DNA of 64,000 nt from G965276675 sp965276675 (lineage in GTDB: Bacteria > Acidobacteriota > Terriglobia > Terriglobales > Acidobacteriaceae). The position numbers and the translations under genes are program-made. The notes under the pieces are model-generated. The model searched no databases. It was not told the DNA's origin and worked only from the letters and a program-made list of their open reading frames with translations. The stretch spans positions 2,356,001 to 2,420,000 of the forward strand of contig OZ255624.1 in NCBI GenBank assembly GCA_965276675.1, in the 5' to 3' direction. Shown piece after piece: positions 1 through 6,802 of this stretch (within the stretch, counting starts at the first letter, position 1; every line of letters begins with the position of its first letter).

Positions 1-237
1 GCTGAAAGCCAGGCTCGTCTTGCCGCTGCCATAGAGACCCTTTCCGAGCGTGAACGGCTGGTCATCACCCTGTATTACTACGAAGAGCTGACGATGCGCG
101 AGATCGGTCTGGCCTTGAGCTTGGGCGAGTCGCGCGTATCGCAGATCCACACCGCGGCTATTCTTCATCTGCGGGCTGTGCTGGAAGGGACACGTGAAGA
201 GAAGCAGAAGATGGCGCCGAAGAAGCGGCGTGCCTGA
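1..237 (+). CDS. fliA: Sigma-28 (FliA/WhiG family) RNA polymerase sigma factor, 3' end only
   Basis: This is the last 78 codons of a gene that begins before the window. The product directs RNA polymerase to flagellar and chemotaxis promoters. What is visible is sigma region 4: LSERERLVITLYYYEELTMR, then EIGLALSLGESRVSQIH, the helix-turn-helix that reads the -35 element. The SRVSQIH signature is typical of FliA rather than of housekeeping or ECF sigmas. A short basic tail (KKRRA) follows. The next gene encodes its presumed anti-sigma factor FlgM, behind a promoter this sigma factor should itself recognise. The family call is secure; regions 2 and 3 are not visible. Confidence 0.9.
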   Translation, partial: AESQARLAAAIETLSERERLVITLYYYEELTMREIGLALSLGESRVSQIHTAAILHLRAVLEGTREEKQKMAPKKRRA

Positions 238-310
238 TGGAATTGGGATCAGCGAGGACTCCTCGCCCAAGTTGTGGAATTGGCAGGGGAGCTAAAAATT
301 GAAATACGAC

Positions 311-337
311 TAAAGTTCCTCCAGAAATTGCCGATGA
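311..337 (+). promoter_or_regulatory. Sigma-28 promoter of flgM
   Basis: TAAAGTTC (311-318), an 11-base spacer, and GCCGATGA (330-337). The known FliA consensus is TAAAGTTT-N11-GCCGATAA, so both boxes differ only at their 3' ends and the spacing is exact. It lies between fliA and flgM. The expected start of transcription is near 344, so the mRNA would begin almost at the ribosome binding site (GGGAGGAG, 343-350). Confidence 0.85.
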
Positions 338-356
338 TGTAAGGGAGGAGACCTCA

Positions 357-647
357 ATGGAGATTCGAAACGACTCAACGAACTTTGGGGAGATCCGCTC
401 GACGGCGGTGACAGAAGCATCGCGGCAGACCACGTCAGCCACCAAGGACGTACCCTCTGCCGGGGTGGAGGAATCCAAAGCGACTGTAAGTCAGGCGGCT
501 CGCCTTGCTGCGCGCGCCATGGAGCTGTCAGACGTGCGCTTTGAGAAGGTGGCCTCCATCCAGCAAGCCATTGCCAACGGAACCTACCACGTGGATGCAT
601 CGCTGGTAGCCAAAGCGATGCTGGACGAGGTGAAAGGTAAGGCATAG
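357..647 (+). CDS. flgM: Anti-sigma-28 factor FlgM
   Basis: A 96-residue protein expected to bind FliA and hold it inactive until FlgM is exported through the finished flagellar hook-basal body. The first 45 residues are polar and Ser/Thr/Ala rich, as in the disordered N-terminus of FlgM. The C-terminal 50 residues carry the family pattern: VRFEKVASIQQAIANGTYHV, then D and a VAKAMLDE helix. A strong ribosome binding site (GGGAGGAG) lies seven bases before the ATG. Immediate linkage to fliA and the sigma-28 promoter in front support the call. Such a promoter would give negative feedback on sigma-28 activity. Confidence 0.9.
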   Translation: MEIRNDSTNFGEIRSTAVTEASRQTTSATKDVPSAGVEESKATVSQAARLAARAMELSDVRFEKVASIQQAIANGTYHVDASLVAKAMLDEVKGKA

Positions 648-752
648 GGCGCAAACACTGTGAAGAGCCGAGCTCGAGTAGCAGCGCAAGCTGCTTGGGG
701 GATATGGTCGGCGTCGATGTGCTCTTAACTATACTTCTGAGGGAGGCGTCAG

Positions 753-965
753 ATGTTGGCAGCGGGACGTTTCCTATGGAATGCGACGAGAGGGCATCGA
801 CTCTCGCCGTGGAAGAGTGACTACTTGAAGTGGCGGATCGAAACCTACTCCGGCGTTAAGGCAGATAGCATCGGATTCGGAAAGTTCTGTGCGTTTGTTT
901 GGCGGGAGAAGCGGCAACTCCTCCATTTTCTGGTGTGGACCAGGGAGGTTGATGGCAGCCGCTAG
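753..965 (+). CDS. Small conserved-looking protein of unknown function
   Basis: A 70-residue basic protein, rich in Trp and Arg, preceded by a good ribosome binding site (GAGGGAGG, about seven bases before the ATG). Motifs include WNATRGHRLSPWKSDYLKWR and IETYSG. The pattern resembles short proteins I recall from acidobacterial genomes, but I know no function. It has no signal peptide or membrane segment. It follows flgM on the same strand after about 100 bases, so it could be transcribed with it. The clear ribosome binding site and protein-like composition make it probably real. Confidence 0.6.
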   Translation: MLAAGRFLWNATRGHRLSPWKSDYLKWRIETYSGVKADSIGFGKFCAFVWREKRQLLHFLVWTREVDGSR

Positions 966-1096
966 ACCTCATTCTCTGGATTGCTTGATCTTCGCGTTGA
1001 TCCAACTCCGCCACCCGCGCCCGCAAATTGCTCGACCTCCGCCTCCGCCCGTGACACTGTCGCCGCGAGCTTATCATTCAGAATGTCGGTCGACGG

Positions 1097-1486
1097 CTAA
1101 TTATGGTTCTTGGCCTCGCCTAGGCAGATGCCGGGGATAGCCACCCGCCGGAACAGGTGCAGGCTGGCGGTGGCACTGTCCGGGTACACTCCGCGGAGCG
1201 GGCCAAACTCCGGCTGCCGGGTGGTTGCCGCGAACGCCGCCACGCTTTCGAACGCAGCGTAGTCGAGGAACATCGAGCTGCCGCAGATGCCCTGGTGCAG
1301 TTGCGCGGAGATGTACCCGGGCTGCGCCTTAAGGAACGCAGCATCTTTCGCCCAAGCGACTTTGAACGCCTCCACGTTCTTGGGGTCTACTGTGAACAGG
1401 ATCATTAAAATGACCGGCTCGTCCAAGTTGTCCTTGAACTGATCCTCCAGGCTGACCGGCGAATCCAATTCCTTAAACTTCAGCAT
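1097..1486 (-). CDS. Antibiotic biosynthesis monooxygenase (ABM)-domain protein
   Basis: A 129-residue protein with a ferredoxin-like alpha/beta fold of the ABM superfamily. Visible strand-helix elements are PVILMILFTVDPKNVEAFKV, LKAQPGYISAQLHQGI and FLDYAAFESVAAFAATTRQPEFG. Family members are cofactor-free oxygenases of aromatic polyketides, heme-degrading enzymes, or proteins of unknown role; the substrate cannot be read here. The frame opens further upstream, but the ATG at 1486 is preceded by GGGAGGA at ideal spacing, so I chose it. It lies in an accessory patch with a broken dimeric-barrel gene and a divergent LysR regulator, which could regulate both. Confidence 0.65.
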   Translation of the reverse strand: MLKFKELDSPVSLEDQFKDNLDEPVILMILFTVDPKNVEAFKVAWAKDAAFLKAQPGYISAQLHQGICGSSMFLDYAAFESVAAFAATTRQPEFGPLRGVYPDSATASLHLFRRVAIPGICLGEAKNHN

Positions 1487-1648
1487 CGGTTTGTCCTCCC
1501 ATTCATCTTCGTTGCAAATGCCATTCTGTGCGGACCCACCCTCATCAGTCGACGGCCGATGCGCCTCGCCCAATCAGGGAGGCATGCCCGGTTAGGCGTG
1601 CCTTTGTAGCCGTGGCTCACCCAATCCGCAGCCAATCACCCGACTGCT

Positions 1649-1968
1649 TCAGCTAAGACTTCTCCTTGTCAGCTCATACGGCATGAAGGCCGCATGAGGC
1701 TGAAGCGGCAAAATTTGAGGGTCGGCATAGTTGCTCTTGATAAGTGGGAAGCTGTCGATCATCTCCTGAAGGTGCTTCGGCGACTCCGCTTCGAAAACGA
1801 CAACCCCCCGCGGGTCTTTGGGACCTGCGCCCACACTTGGCGGAGCCCACCCCCGGCGTACAGAACGCGCACTTGTGCCTGTTCCTGAAGTTCCCGCTCC
1901 ATGAAGTCAGCAGGCATACCATCGGTCTCGAACTTCTTTTTGGGCGTGAAGATAACTAGATATTGCAT
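1649..1968 (-). pseudogene. Frameshifted YCII/muconolactone-isomerase-like small protein
   Basis: Two overlapping reading frames together form one roughly 105-residue dimeric alpha-beta barrel protein. The first half (from 1968) begins MQYLVIFTPKKKFETDG and runs to GGLRQVWAQ. The second half continues in another frame as GPKDPRGVVVFEAESPKHLQ and SFPLIKSNYADPQILPL. The switch lies near 1825-1835, and one missing base restores a continuous family-like sequence. The layout (MQYLV start, FEAESP strand, PL..Y...I.PL end) resembles YciI-like proteins and muconolactone isomerases. It is either a recent pseudogene or a one-base sequencing error. The gene starts about 110 bases from a divergent LysR gene. 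Confidence 0.7.
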
Positions 1969-2079
1969 AGGCCACTCTCCTTACCCTTGAGATAGCTGGC
2001 GGCCTTCGGCAGTTTCTTGTATGCATTCGCATTCAGTATTGCGGAAAATGATCTAATCAGGAGAGGTCCAGGAGGTGGC

Positions 2080-3000
2080 ATGCGTCTGCTCGCCGACATG
2101 GAAGTCTTTGTGCAAACCGCAAAGCTGCGAAACTTCGGACGCGCTGCTGCCGCCCTTGGAATCACGCCATCCACGCTCAGCCGCCGGATCGCCGGCCTTG
2201 AGCGGGAACTGGGCTTCGTTTTGATCCGAAGATCGACCCGGAGCTTTGCCCTCACAGAATCGGGTCAGAAGTTCTTCGATCGCGCCCAAGGACTTATGGA
2301 GGAGGCTGCGCGGACGAGAGAAGAGCTAGGTGCAAACTTCACGAAGGTATGCGGCCATCTTCGGGTGGGATCGCCGTCCGATCTGGCTACAACGATCCTT
2401 GCCCCGGTTTTCGCCAAGTATTGCCGAGAGAACGCTCTCGTGTCCATCGACATTGTGTCTACCCAAGGCCAGCCCGATCTAGCCCGTGATTCACTGGATG
2501 TGGCGTTTGCAGTCGCGCATCAAGTGTCGCTGCCCGATTCCTCGTACTCCACGCGACAGGTGGGGTCTTTTGCCAGAATGCTTTACGCGTCGAAAACCTA
2601 CCTGAGGCGGAAAGGAGTTCCGAATACACCACAGGAATTGCAGGAGCACGCCTGCATTCGTTATCTGGATGGCTCAACGGAGGAGCGCTGGGACTTGCAT
2701 TGTGAAAGGAAACGCCAAACGATTACGGTGAAAGGAGCGTGTGCATCGAGTAGCGTAATCGTGTCCGCACAGGCTGCACGGGGGCACCTTGGCATTGCCA
2801 TGCTTCCGCAGCATCTAGCCTCACATCCAACCTTCGGCGCAGGCTTGGTCCGGGTTCTGCCGGATTGGGAGGGAACGCAAGCCGTCGTTCTCGCAGTGAC
2901 CGCAGACCGCATGTTGCCTGCGAAAACAGAAGAGTTGATTCGCGTTGCAAAAGCTGAGTTCTCAAAGCGACTTGTGCAACTCGAATCTGTCGTCGGCTAA
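2080..3000 (+). CDS. LysR-family transcriptional regulator
   Basis: A 306-residue LysR regulator. Residues 1-65 form the winged helix-turn-helix (EVFVQTAKLRNFGRAAAALG, ITPSTLSRRIAGLERELG, LIRRSTRSFALTESG), followed by a linker helix and a periplasmic-binding-protein-like effector domain (LRVGSPSDLATTILAPVF onward). Sequences like this with a TRSFALTESG wing belong to the large DsdC/AaeR-like group with unknown ligands. I chose the ATG at 2080 because GGAGGTGG sits just before it; an in-frame start at 2017 lacks such a site. It is divergent from the ABM and YCII-like genes, the classical arrangement of a LysR regulator and its target, though one possible target is broken. Confidence 0.85.
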   Translation: MRLLADMEVFVQTAKLRNFGRAAAALGITPSTLSRRIAGLERELGFVLIRRSTRSFALTESGQKFFDRAQGLMEEAARTREELGANFTKVCGHLRVGSPSDLATTILAPVFAKYCRENALVSIDIVSTQGQPDLARDSLDVAFAVAHQVSLPDSSYSTRQVGSFARMLYASKTYLRRKGVPNTPQELQEHACIRYLDGSTEERWDLHCERKRQTITVKGACASSSVIVSAQAARGHLGIAMLPQHLASHPTFGAGLVRVLPDWEGTQAVVLAVTADRMLPAKTEELIRVAKAEFSKRLVQLESVVG

Positions 3001-3061
3001 AGTCTGGGCGACGGCGTAAGATCGCCATGAAGTCGCGGCTCTGCACAGTGAGGATGATTTC

Positions 3062-3444
3062 ATGCGAATCGAACACGTCGCGCTCTGGACACAAGATTTG
3101 GAACGCATGCGCGATTTCTACTTAGCCTATTTCGGCGCGACGTCGAACGGGCTTACAGGAGCTCGAGGCGGCCTCTTGAGACGTATTTTCTGACGTTCGC
3201 CGCTAGCGGCGCCCGGCTCGAGCTCATGCGGTTACCGGACATCAAGGATCGCCCATCGCCCACCGCTATCGGCTATGCACACATCGCTTTTTCAATCGGT
3301 ACTCGCGAAGCGGTCGACGCTCTGACTGAGCGTCTGCGCGCGGATGGCCAAGCTATCCTGTCAGAGCCGCGTGTGACCGGCGACGGCTACTACGAGAGCG
3401 CCGTCGGAGATCCAGATGGCAACGTCATCGAGATCACTGTGTGA
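3062..3444 (+). pseudogene. Frameshifted VOC (glyoxalase/bleomycin-resistance) family gene
   Basis: The ATG at 3062 opens MRIEHVALWTQDLERMRDFY, a standard start of a vicinal-oxygen-chelate fold, but this frame stops near 3193. A second frame supplies the rest: ETYFLTFAASGARLELM, IGYAHIAFSIGTREAVDALT and the closing DPDGNVIEITV. One base missing around 3150 would join them as ...TSNGAYRSSRRPLETYF. The metal-ligand pattern (His in EHVAL, Glu in ARLELM, His in YAHIAF, Glu in VIEIT) is complete across the two frames. It is therefore a recently disrupted gene or a sequencing error. It lies 61 bases downstream of the LysR gene on the same strand. Confidence 0.75.
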
Positions 3445-3537
3445 TGGCTGCTTCCTGTCCTTTGCCGAGCGACTTGGCTCGCCTAACTCTGCGGGCAGAC
3501 ACTCAACCGGACCTTATTGTCACTCCGCAGCGCTAGC

Positions 3538-3650
3538 CTAGAGCATTTTCCTGTCACTGTTGGGCACGACGGATGCACGAGCCGCGCCCTTCTTCGAGGA
3601 ATGGCTGCACAGAGCGTATTCCCAAGCGAGCCATAGTAACAGGAAAATGG
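3538..3650. repeat. Inverted-repeat element, copy A of the CTAGAGC family
   Basis: The element begins CTAGAGCATTTTCCTGTCAC and ends with the complementary AGTAACAGGAAAATG. The arms are 3544-3558 and 3635-3649, 15 bases with one mismatch, enclosing about 76 bases. A second element at 35609-35706 starts with the same CTAGAGC followed by a TTTCCTG block and is likewise bounded by its inverse. They look like members of one short interspersed palindromic family (REP- or MITE-like). The rest of the 3445-3927 gap shows only the 17-base duplication near 3801. Confidence 0.6.
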
Positions 3651-3800
3651 TCAATTTTGAGCTGCCCGCTGGTGCTCCATTGCAGTAGCTCTTGGTTCTC
3701 TCGGTTACGGGTGTTCTCTTGGGTAAGGGTCGCCCGACGTTGAGTTCTTTCCCACCTTTCATGTGCCTTTCCGAGTCTGTCCGTTCATCCAGGCATCTAT

Positions 3801-3834
3801 TTGACTGTTCCTACTGGTTGACTGTTCCTACTGG
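3801..3834. repeat. Exact 17-base tandem duplication
   Basis: TTGACTGTTCCTACTGG occurs twice head-to-tail (3801-3817 and 3818-3834). It lies about 95 bases upstream of the drug exporter start. It looks like a slippage or replication duplication; whether it matters for expression of the exporter is unknown. Confidence 0.85.
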
Positions 3835-3927
3835 GAAACCGGGTTCGAAATCCGGCGAGACGATTGCGGTGCAAATCTCGCAAACCGCATATAGACACTG
3901 ACGTGGAAAGAAGGAAATGAGTGCGGG

Positions 3928-5538
3928 ATGGCAGCAAGTAGCACGACGATGGAAGCGCCCAGCGCCCAGTCGGCATGGAAGCCGAAGACGAATCCTTGGG
4001 TGATCGCGGCGACCGTGGCTTTGGCGGCCTTTATGGAGGTGCTGGACACCTCGATCGCGAACGTAGCGCTGCCGTATATCGCGGGCGGGCTCGCGGCGAG
4101 CCGGGACCAGAGCACGTGGGTCTTGACCACGTACCTGGTGGCGAATGCGATTGTGCTGCCGATGGGCGGCTGGGCGGCGAGCGTCATCGGCCGCAAGAAT
4201 TTTTTCATGCTCTGCCTCGTGATCTTCACGGGGAGCTCGTTTCTTTGCGGCATCGCTCCATCCCTGGGATTTCTGTTGTTCTTTCGCGTCCTGCAAGGGG
4301 CAGGCGGAGGCGGGCTGCAGCCGATGGCGCAGGCGATCATGGCCGACTCGTTTGAACCCGCGAAACGGGGTCTCGCATTCTCGCTTTACGGGATTGTGGC
4401 TGTCCTGGCGCCCTCAATCGGTCCCACGTTGGGTGGATGGATTACGGATAACTACAGCTGGCATTGGATCTTTTACATCAATCTTCCAATCGGCCTGCTG
4501 GCTCTATTTCTGGTCAATCGACTAGTTGAAGATCCACCCTACAATAAGCCGGATAGGGCCAACTTCTGGCGCGTTGACTATGTGGGCATCGCTCTGCTGA
4601 CCCTCTCCATGGGCACTCTGGAGGTGTTCCTGGACAAGGGCGAGGAGAAGGACTGGCTCGGTTCACACTTCATTCAATTCTTTGCAGGTGTCTTTGTGAT
4701 AGCGTTCATCGCCCTGATCTGGTGGGAGTGGAACGCAGAGAAGCCCTTGATGGAGCTAAAGCTCTACAAGTTCAAAAACTTTGCCGTTTGCTCGATATTG
4801 ATGCTGATCACGGGCGGCATCCTGAATGCGTCTACTGTTTTGCAACCCCAGTTTCTGCAGCAGGACCTGGGGTATACCGCCACCATAGCCGGACTTTCGC
4901 TCTCGGGAGGCGGCGTGGTTCTGCTCTTCATCATGCCCCTGGCAGGACAGGCCGTCACCCGGTTTCCTGCGCGGAACATCATCATCTTCGGATTTGCCAT
5001 GTTCTGCATCGGCTTCTTTTACTCAGCCCAGCGAACGAACCTGGGTCTGAGCTTCGGCTTTGCTTCGTGGCTCCGCATCGTGCAGATCTTCGCAATTCCT
5101 TTTGTTTTCATTTCGGTGACGACGGCGGCCTACTTCGGCATGCCGCAGGAGAAGAACAATCAGGTTGCCGGGTTGATCAACTTCGCCAGGAACCTGGGGG
5201 GCTCGATCCTGATCTCGCTCACGAACGCCTTTGTGACGGAGAGCGCGCAGTTCCATCAGAACTCGTTGATTCAGCAGACGTCTGAGTCTAACCGCAACTT
5301 CCAACAGATGGTGGGACAATACACCGGCGCATTGACCGGGAGGCTGGGCCCTGCCAACGCGCCTTTCGGCGCCCGGACGCAGATCTACACGCAACTTCAA
5401 CATCAGACACAGGCATTGGCGTATGTGGACGTCTATTACGTCCTTTCTGCCGCTTCGGCACTAATGATTCTGGCCACGTTTCTTCTGGATAAGAACAAGC
5501 CAGGCGGGGGCGGCGGGGGCGGCGCTGCCATGCATTGA
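3928..5538 (+). CDS. DHA2-family (EmrB/QacA-type) drug:H+ antiporter
   Basis: A 536-residue inner-membrane protein with the 14-helix layout of DHA2 multidrug exporters. The start PWVIAATVALAAFMEVLDTS followed by IANVALPYIAGGL is the EmrB/QacA signature of helix 1. GRKNFF is the cytoplasmic loop motif A, and LAPSIGPTLGGW is antiporter motif C in helix 5. EmrB normally works with an EmrA membrane-fusion protein; none is adjacent, so this copy stands alone or uses a distant partner. The protein ends in a run of glycines. A degenerate methyltransferase follows. The substrate cannot be predicted. Confidence 0.88.
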   Translation: MAASSTTMEAPSAQSAWKPKTNPWVIAATVALAAFMEVLDTSIANVALPYIAGGLAASRDQSTWVLTTYLVANAIVLPMGGWAASVIGRKNFFMLCLVIFTGSSFLCGIAPSLGFLLFFRVLQGAGGGGLQPMAQAIMADSFEPAKRGLAFSLYGIVAVLAPSIGPTLGGWITDNYSWHWIFYINLPIGLLALFLVNRLVEDPPYNKPDRANFWRVDYVGIALLTLSMGTLEVFLDKGEEKDWLGSHFIQFFAGVFVIAFIALIWWEWNAEKPLMELKLYKFKNFAVCSILMLITGGILNASTVLQPQFLQQDLGYTATIAGLSLSGGGVVLLFIMPLAGQAVTRFPARNIIIFGFAMFCIGFFYSAQRTNLGLSFGFASWLRIVQIFAIPFVFISVTTAAYFGMPQEKNNQVAGLINFARNLGGSILISLTNAFVTESAQFHQNSLIQQTSESNRNFQQMVGQYTGALTGRLGPANAPFGARTQIYTQLQHQTQALAYVDVYYVLSAASALMILATFLLDKNKPGGGGGGGAAMH

Positions 5539-5554
5539 TCGGGTTGACATTTGG

Positions 5555-6165
5555 GTCAGCGGGTCAGCAAAACTCCTATGGGCTGCTCGGGAAGTGGGAC
5601 GGAACTTCATGGCCTGCGTGGATTCAACTGATCGAATATCGGCGCTTTTGGTGCGAGCTTTGGCCGCCAACCTGTGCACTGCCATCCCGGCTGGAGCCAA
5701 TGTTTACATGCTGAAGCATGTGCTTCACGGCTATGAGGATGAAGCCGCAATCGGGATCCTGCGCAACTGCCGGGCTGTTCTGCCGCCCGAAGGCCGTCTC
5801 CTTGCGATCGAATTCGTGCTACCGGATATCGTCGATCATGCCGATCTGGAGTTGGAGTGTCGTTTGATGAGCGACCTGAACATGCTAGCCGTCACCGGAG
5901 GCAAAGAGCGCAGCGCGGTCGAGTGGAAGGCCTTGCTGAGCAGTGCAGAATTCGAGTGTCGAAGCCTCATTCCGATTCGGGAGAGTTGGTTTCGATTATC
6001 GAGGCCGCGCCGCAATGCTGATCTCTGGCAGACGACTTCGTTGAGCATCTGTCTGTAATCGCTGCGTTGGGCATCGCTGCGTTCGGGAGCCCATTTCATA
6101 CCAATTGCCGGCGAGGTGAGCTTTTCAGTAACTGCGCCCTAGGCGGATCGAGCTGACCCGCTGAC
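5555..6165. repeat. 14-base inverted repeat flanking the methyltransferase remnant
   Basis: GTCAGCGGGTCAGC at 5555-5568 is matched exactly, in inverse orientation, by GCTGACCCGCTGAC at 6152-6165. The left arm itself contains GGGTCAGC twice. The arms bracket the broken methyltransferase and nothing else. They may be ends of a small mobile segment or a chance pair of a common intergenic motif; no target-site duplication is evident. Confidence 0.5.
5594..6021 (+). pseudogene. Remnant of an O-methyltransferase (family 2)
   Basis: Only the C-terminal part of an SAM-dependent O-methyltransferase is recognisable: IPAGANVYMLKHVLHGYEDE, ILRNCRAVLPPEGRLLAIE and DLNMLAVTGGKERSAVEWKA. The upstream SAM-binding glycine motif and the dimerisation domain are missing; residues before IPAGAN do not resemble the family. 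Near 5985 the frame also breaks: the expected ending VSIIEAAP appears in another frame and stops at 6021. Truncation at one end and a frameshift at the other mark a pseudogene rather than a short functional protein. It follows the exporter on the same strand. Confidence 0.7.
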
Positions 6166-6263
6166 AAGGTTTGAGCGTTTTGCCCCTCGTTTGCACGCTA
6201 TGTTACTCTCGAAGTAGACACTTAGAGAGTGGACTAGATAGAGAATGAGGAGTAGCCGCTGAC

Positions 6264-6530
6264 GTGCTGGCAACTGAAAAAAAGGCTGATGTCATTACGC
6301 GCTTCCGCACCCATGATTCCGATACGGGTAGCCCTGAAGTGCAGATCGCGATTCTCAGTGAGCGTATAGGCGAACTGACAGAACACTTTAAAACGCACAA
6401 GAAAGATCATGCCTCCCGGCGCGGTCTTCTGATGCTGGTAAGCAAGCGCCGCCGTCTTCTGGACTACCTGAAGACAAACGACTCTGCGCGGTACAGAGAT
6501 GTTATCGGCAGACTAGGTATTCGCAAGTAA
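6264..6530 (+). CDS. rpsO: 30S ribosomal protein S15
   Basis: An 88-residue protein with the whole S15 family pattern: HDSDTGSPEVQIAILSERI, HFKTHKKDHASRRGLLMLVS and KRRRLLDYLK. S15 binds the central domain of 16S rRNA early in assembly of the small subunit. The start is a GTG at 6264 behind GAGGAG. It is followed after about 270 bases by pnp, the common bacterial rpsO-pnp pair. In E. coli S15 represses its own translation; no such structure was established here. Confidence 0.97.
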   Translation: MLATEKKADVITRFRTHDSDTGSPEVQIAILSERIGELTEHFKTHKKDHASRRGLLMLVSKRRRLLDYLKTNDSARYRDVIGRLGIRK

Positions 6531-6623
6531 GCACGTGCGCTCACTTGCTATTTCAGTTTAACGCGCAGCAGCGTCAGGATAAGCCGCCTACGGGTGTGGC
6601 TCAAAGTATGAGTTTACCGCTTA

Positions 6624-6641
6624 GGGAGCGGTACCGCTCCC
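6624..6641. promoter_or_regulatory. 18-base perfect palindrome in the rpsO-pnp spacer
   Basis: GGGAGCGGTACCGCTCCC (6624-6641) is a perfect palindrome midway between rpsO and pnp. As RNA it folds into a GC-rich hairpin with a very small loop. In enterobacteria, pnp leader hairpins are cut by RNase III as part of PNPase autoregulation. This could be an analogous processing hairpin or an attenuator; no U-run follows, so a simple terminator is unlikely. The remainder of the 270-base spacer shows nothing else recognisable. Confidence 0.5.
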
Positions 6642-6802
6642 AACTTATCTCGTCCTTCCGGCATGCCCATGCATGAGGTTCTTCTGCGTGAGTTTCGTCC
6701 GCGAGCGAGCGCGACGGCACGCATCCTGTGCTCTTTCCACTGCTGCCATTCATCGCACGGCCTTCCGGCCGCATGTGCGCCTTTCCAGAATATGAGGCTT
6801 TT

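Noticed and set aside
3839..3863. A tRNA-like T arm: CCGGG-TTCGAAA-TCCGG with seven-base loop, followed by CGAGACGA.
   Set aside because: No matching 5' acceptor strand (CGTCTCG), anticodon arm or D arm is found upstream in the 90 bases where they should be. At most it is a fragment of a former tRNA 3' end; no integrase is near.
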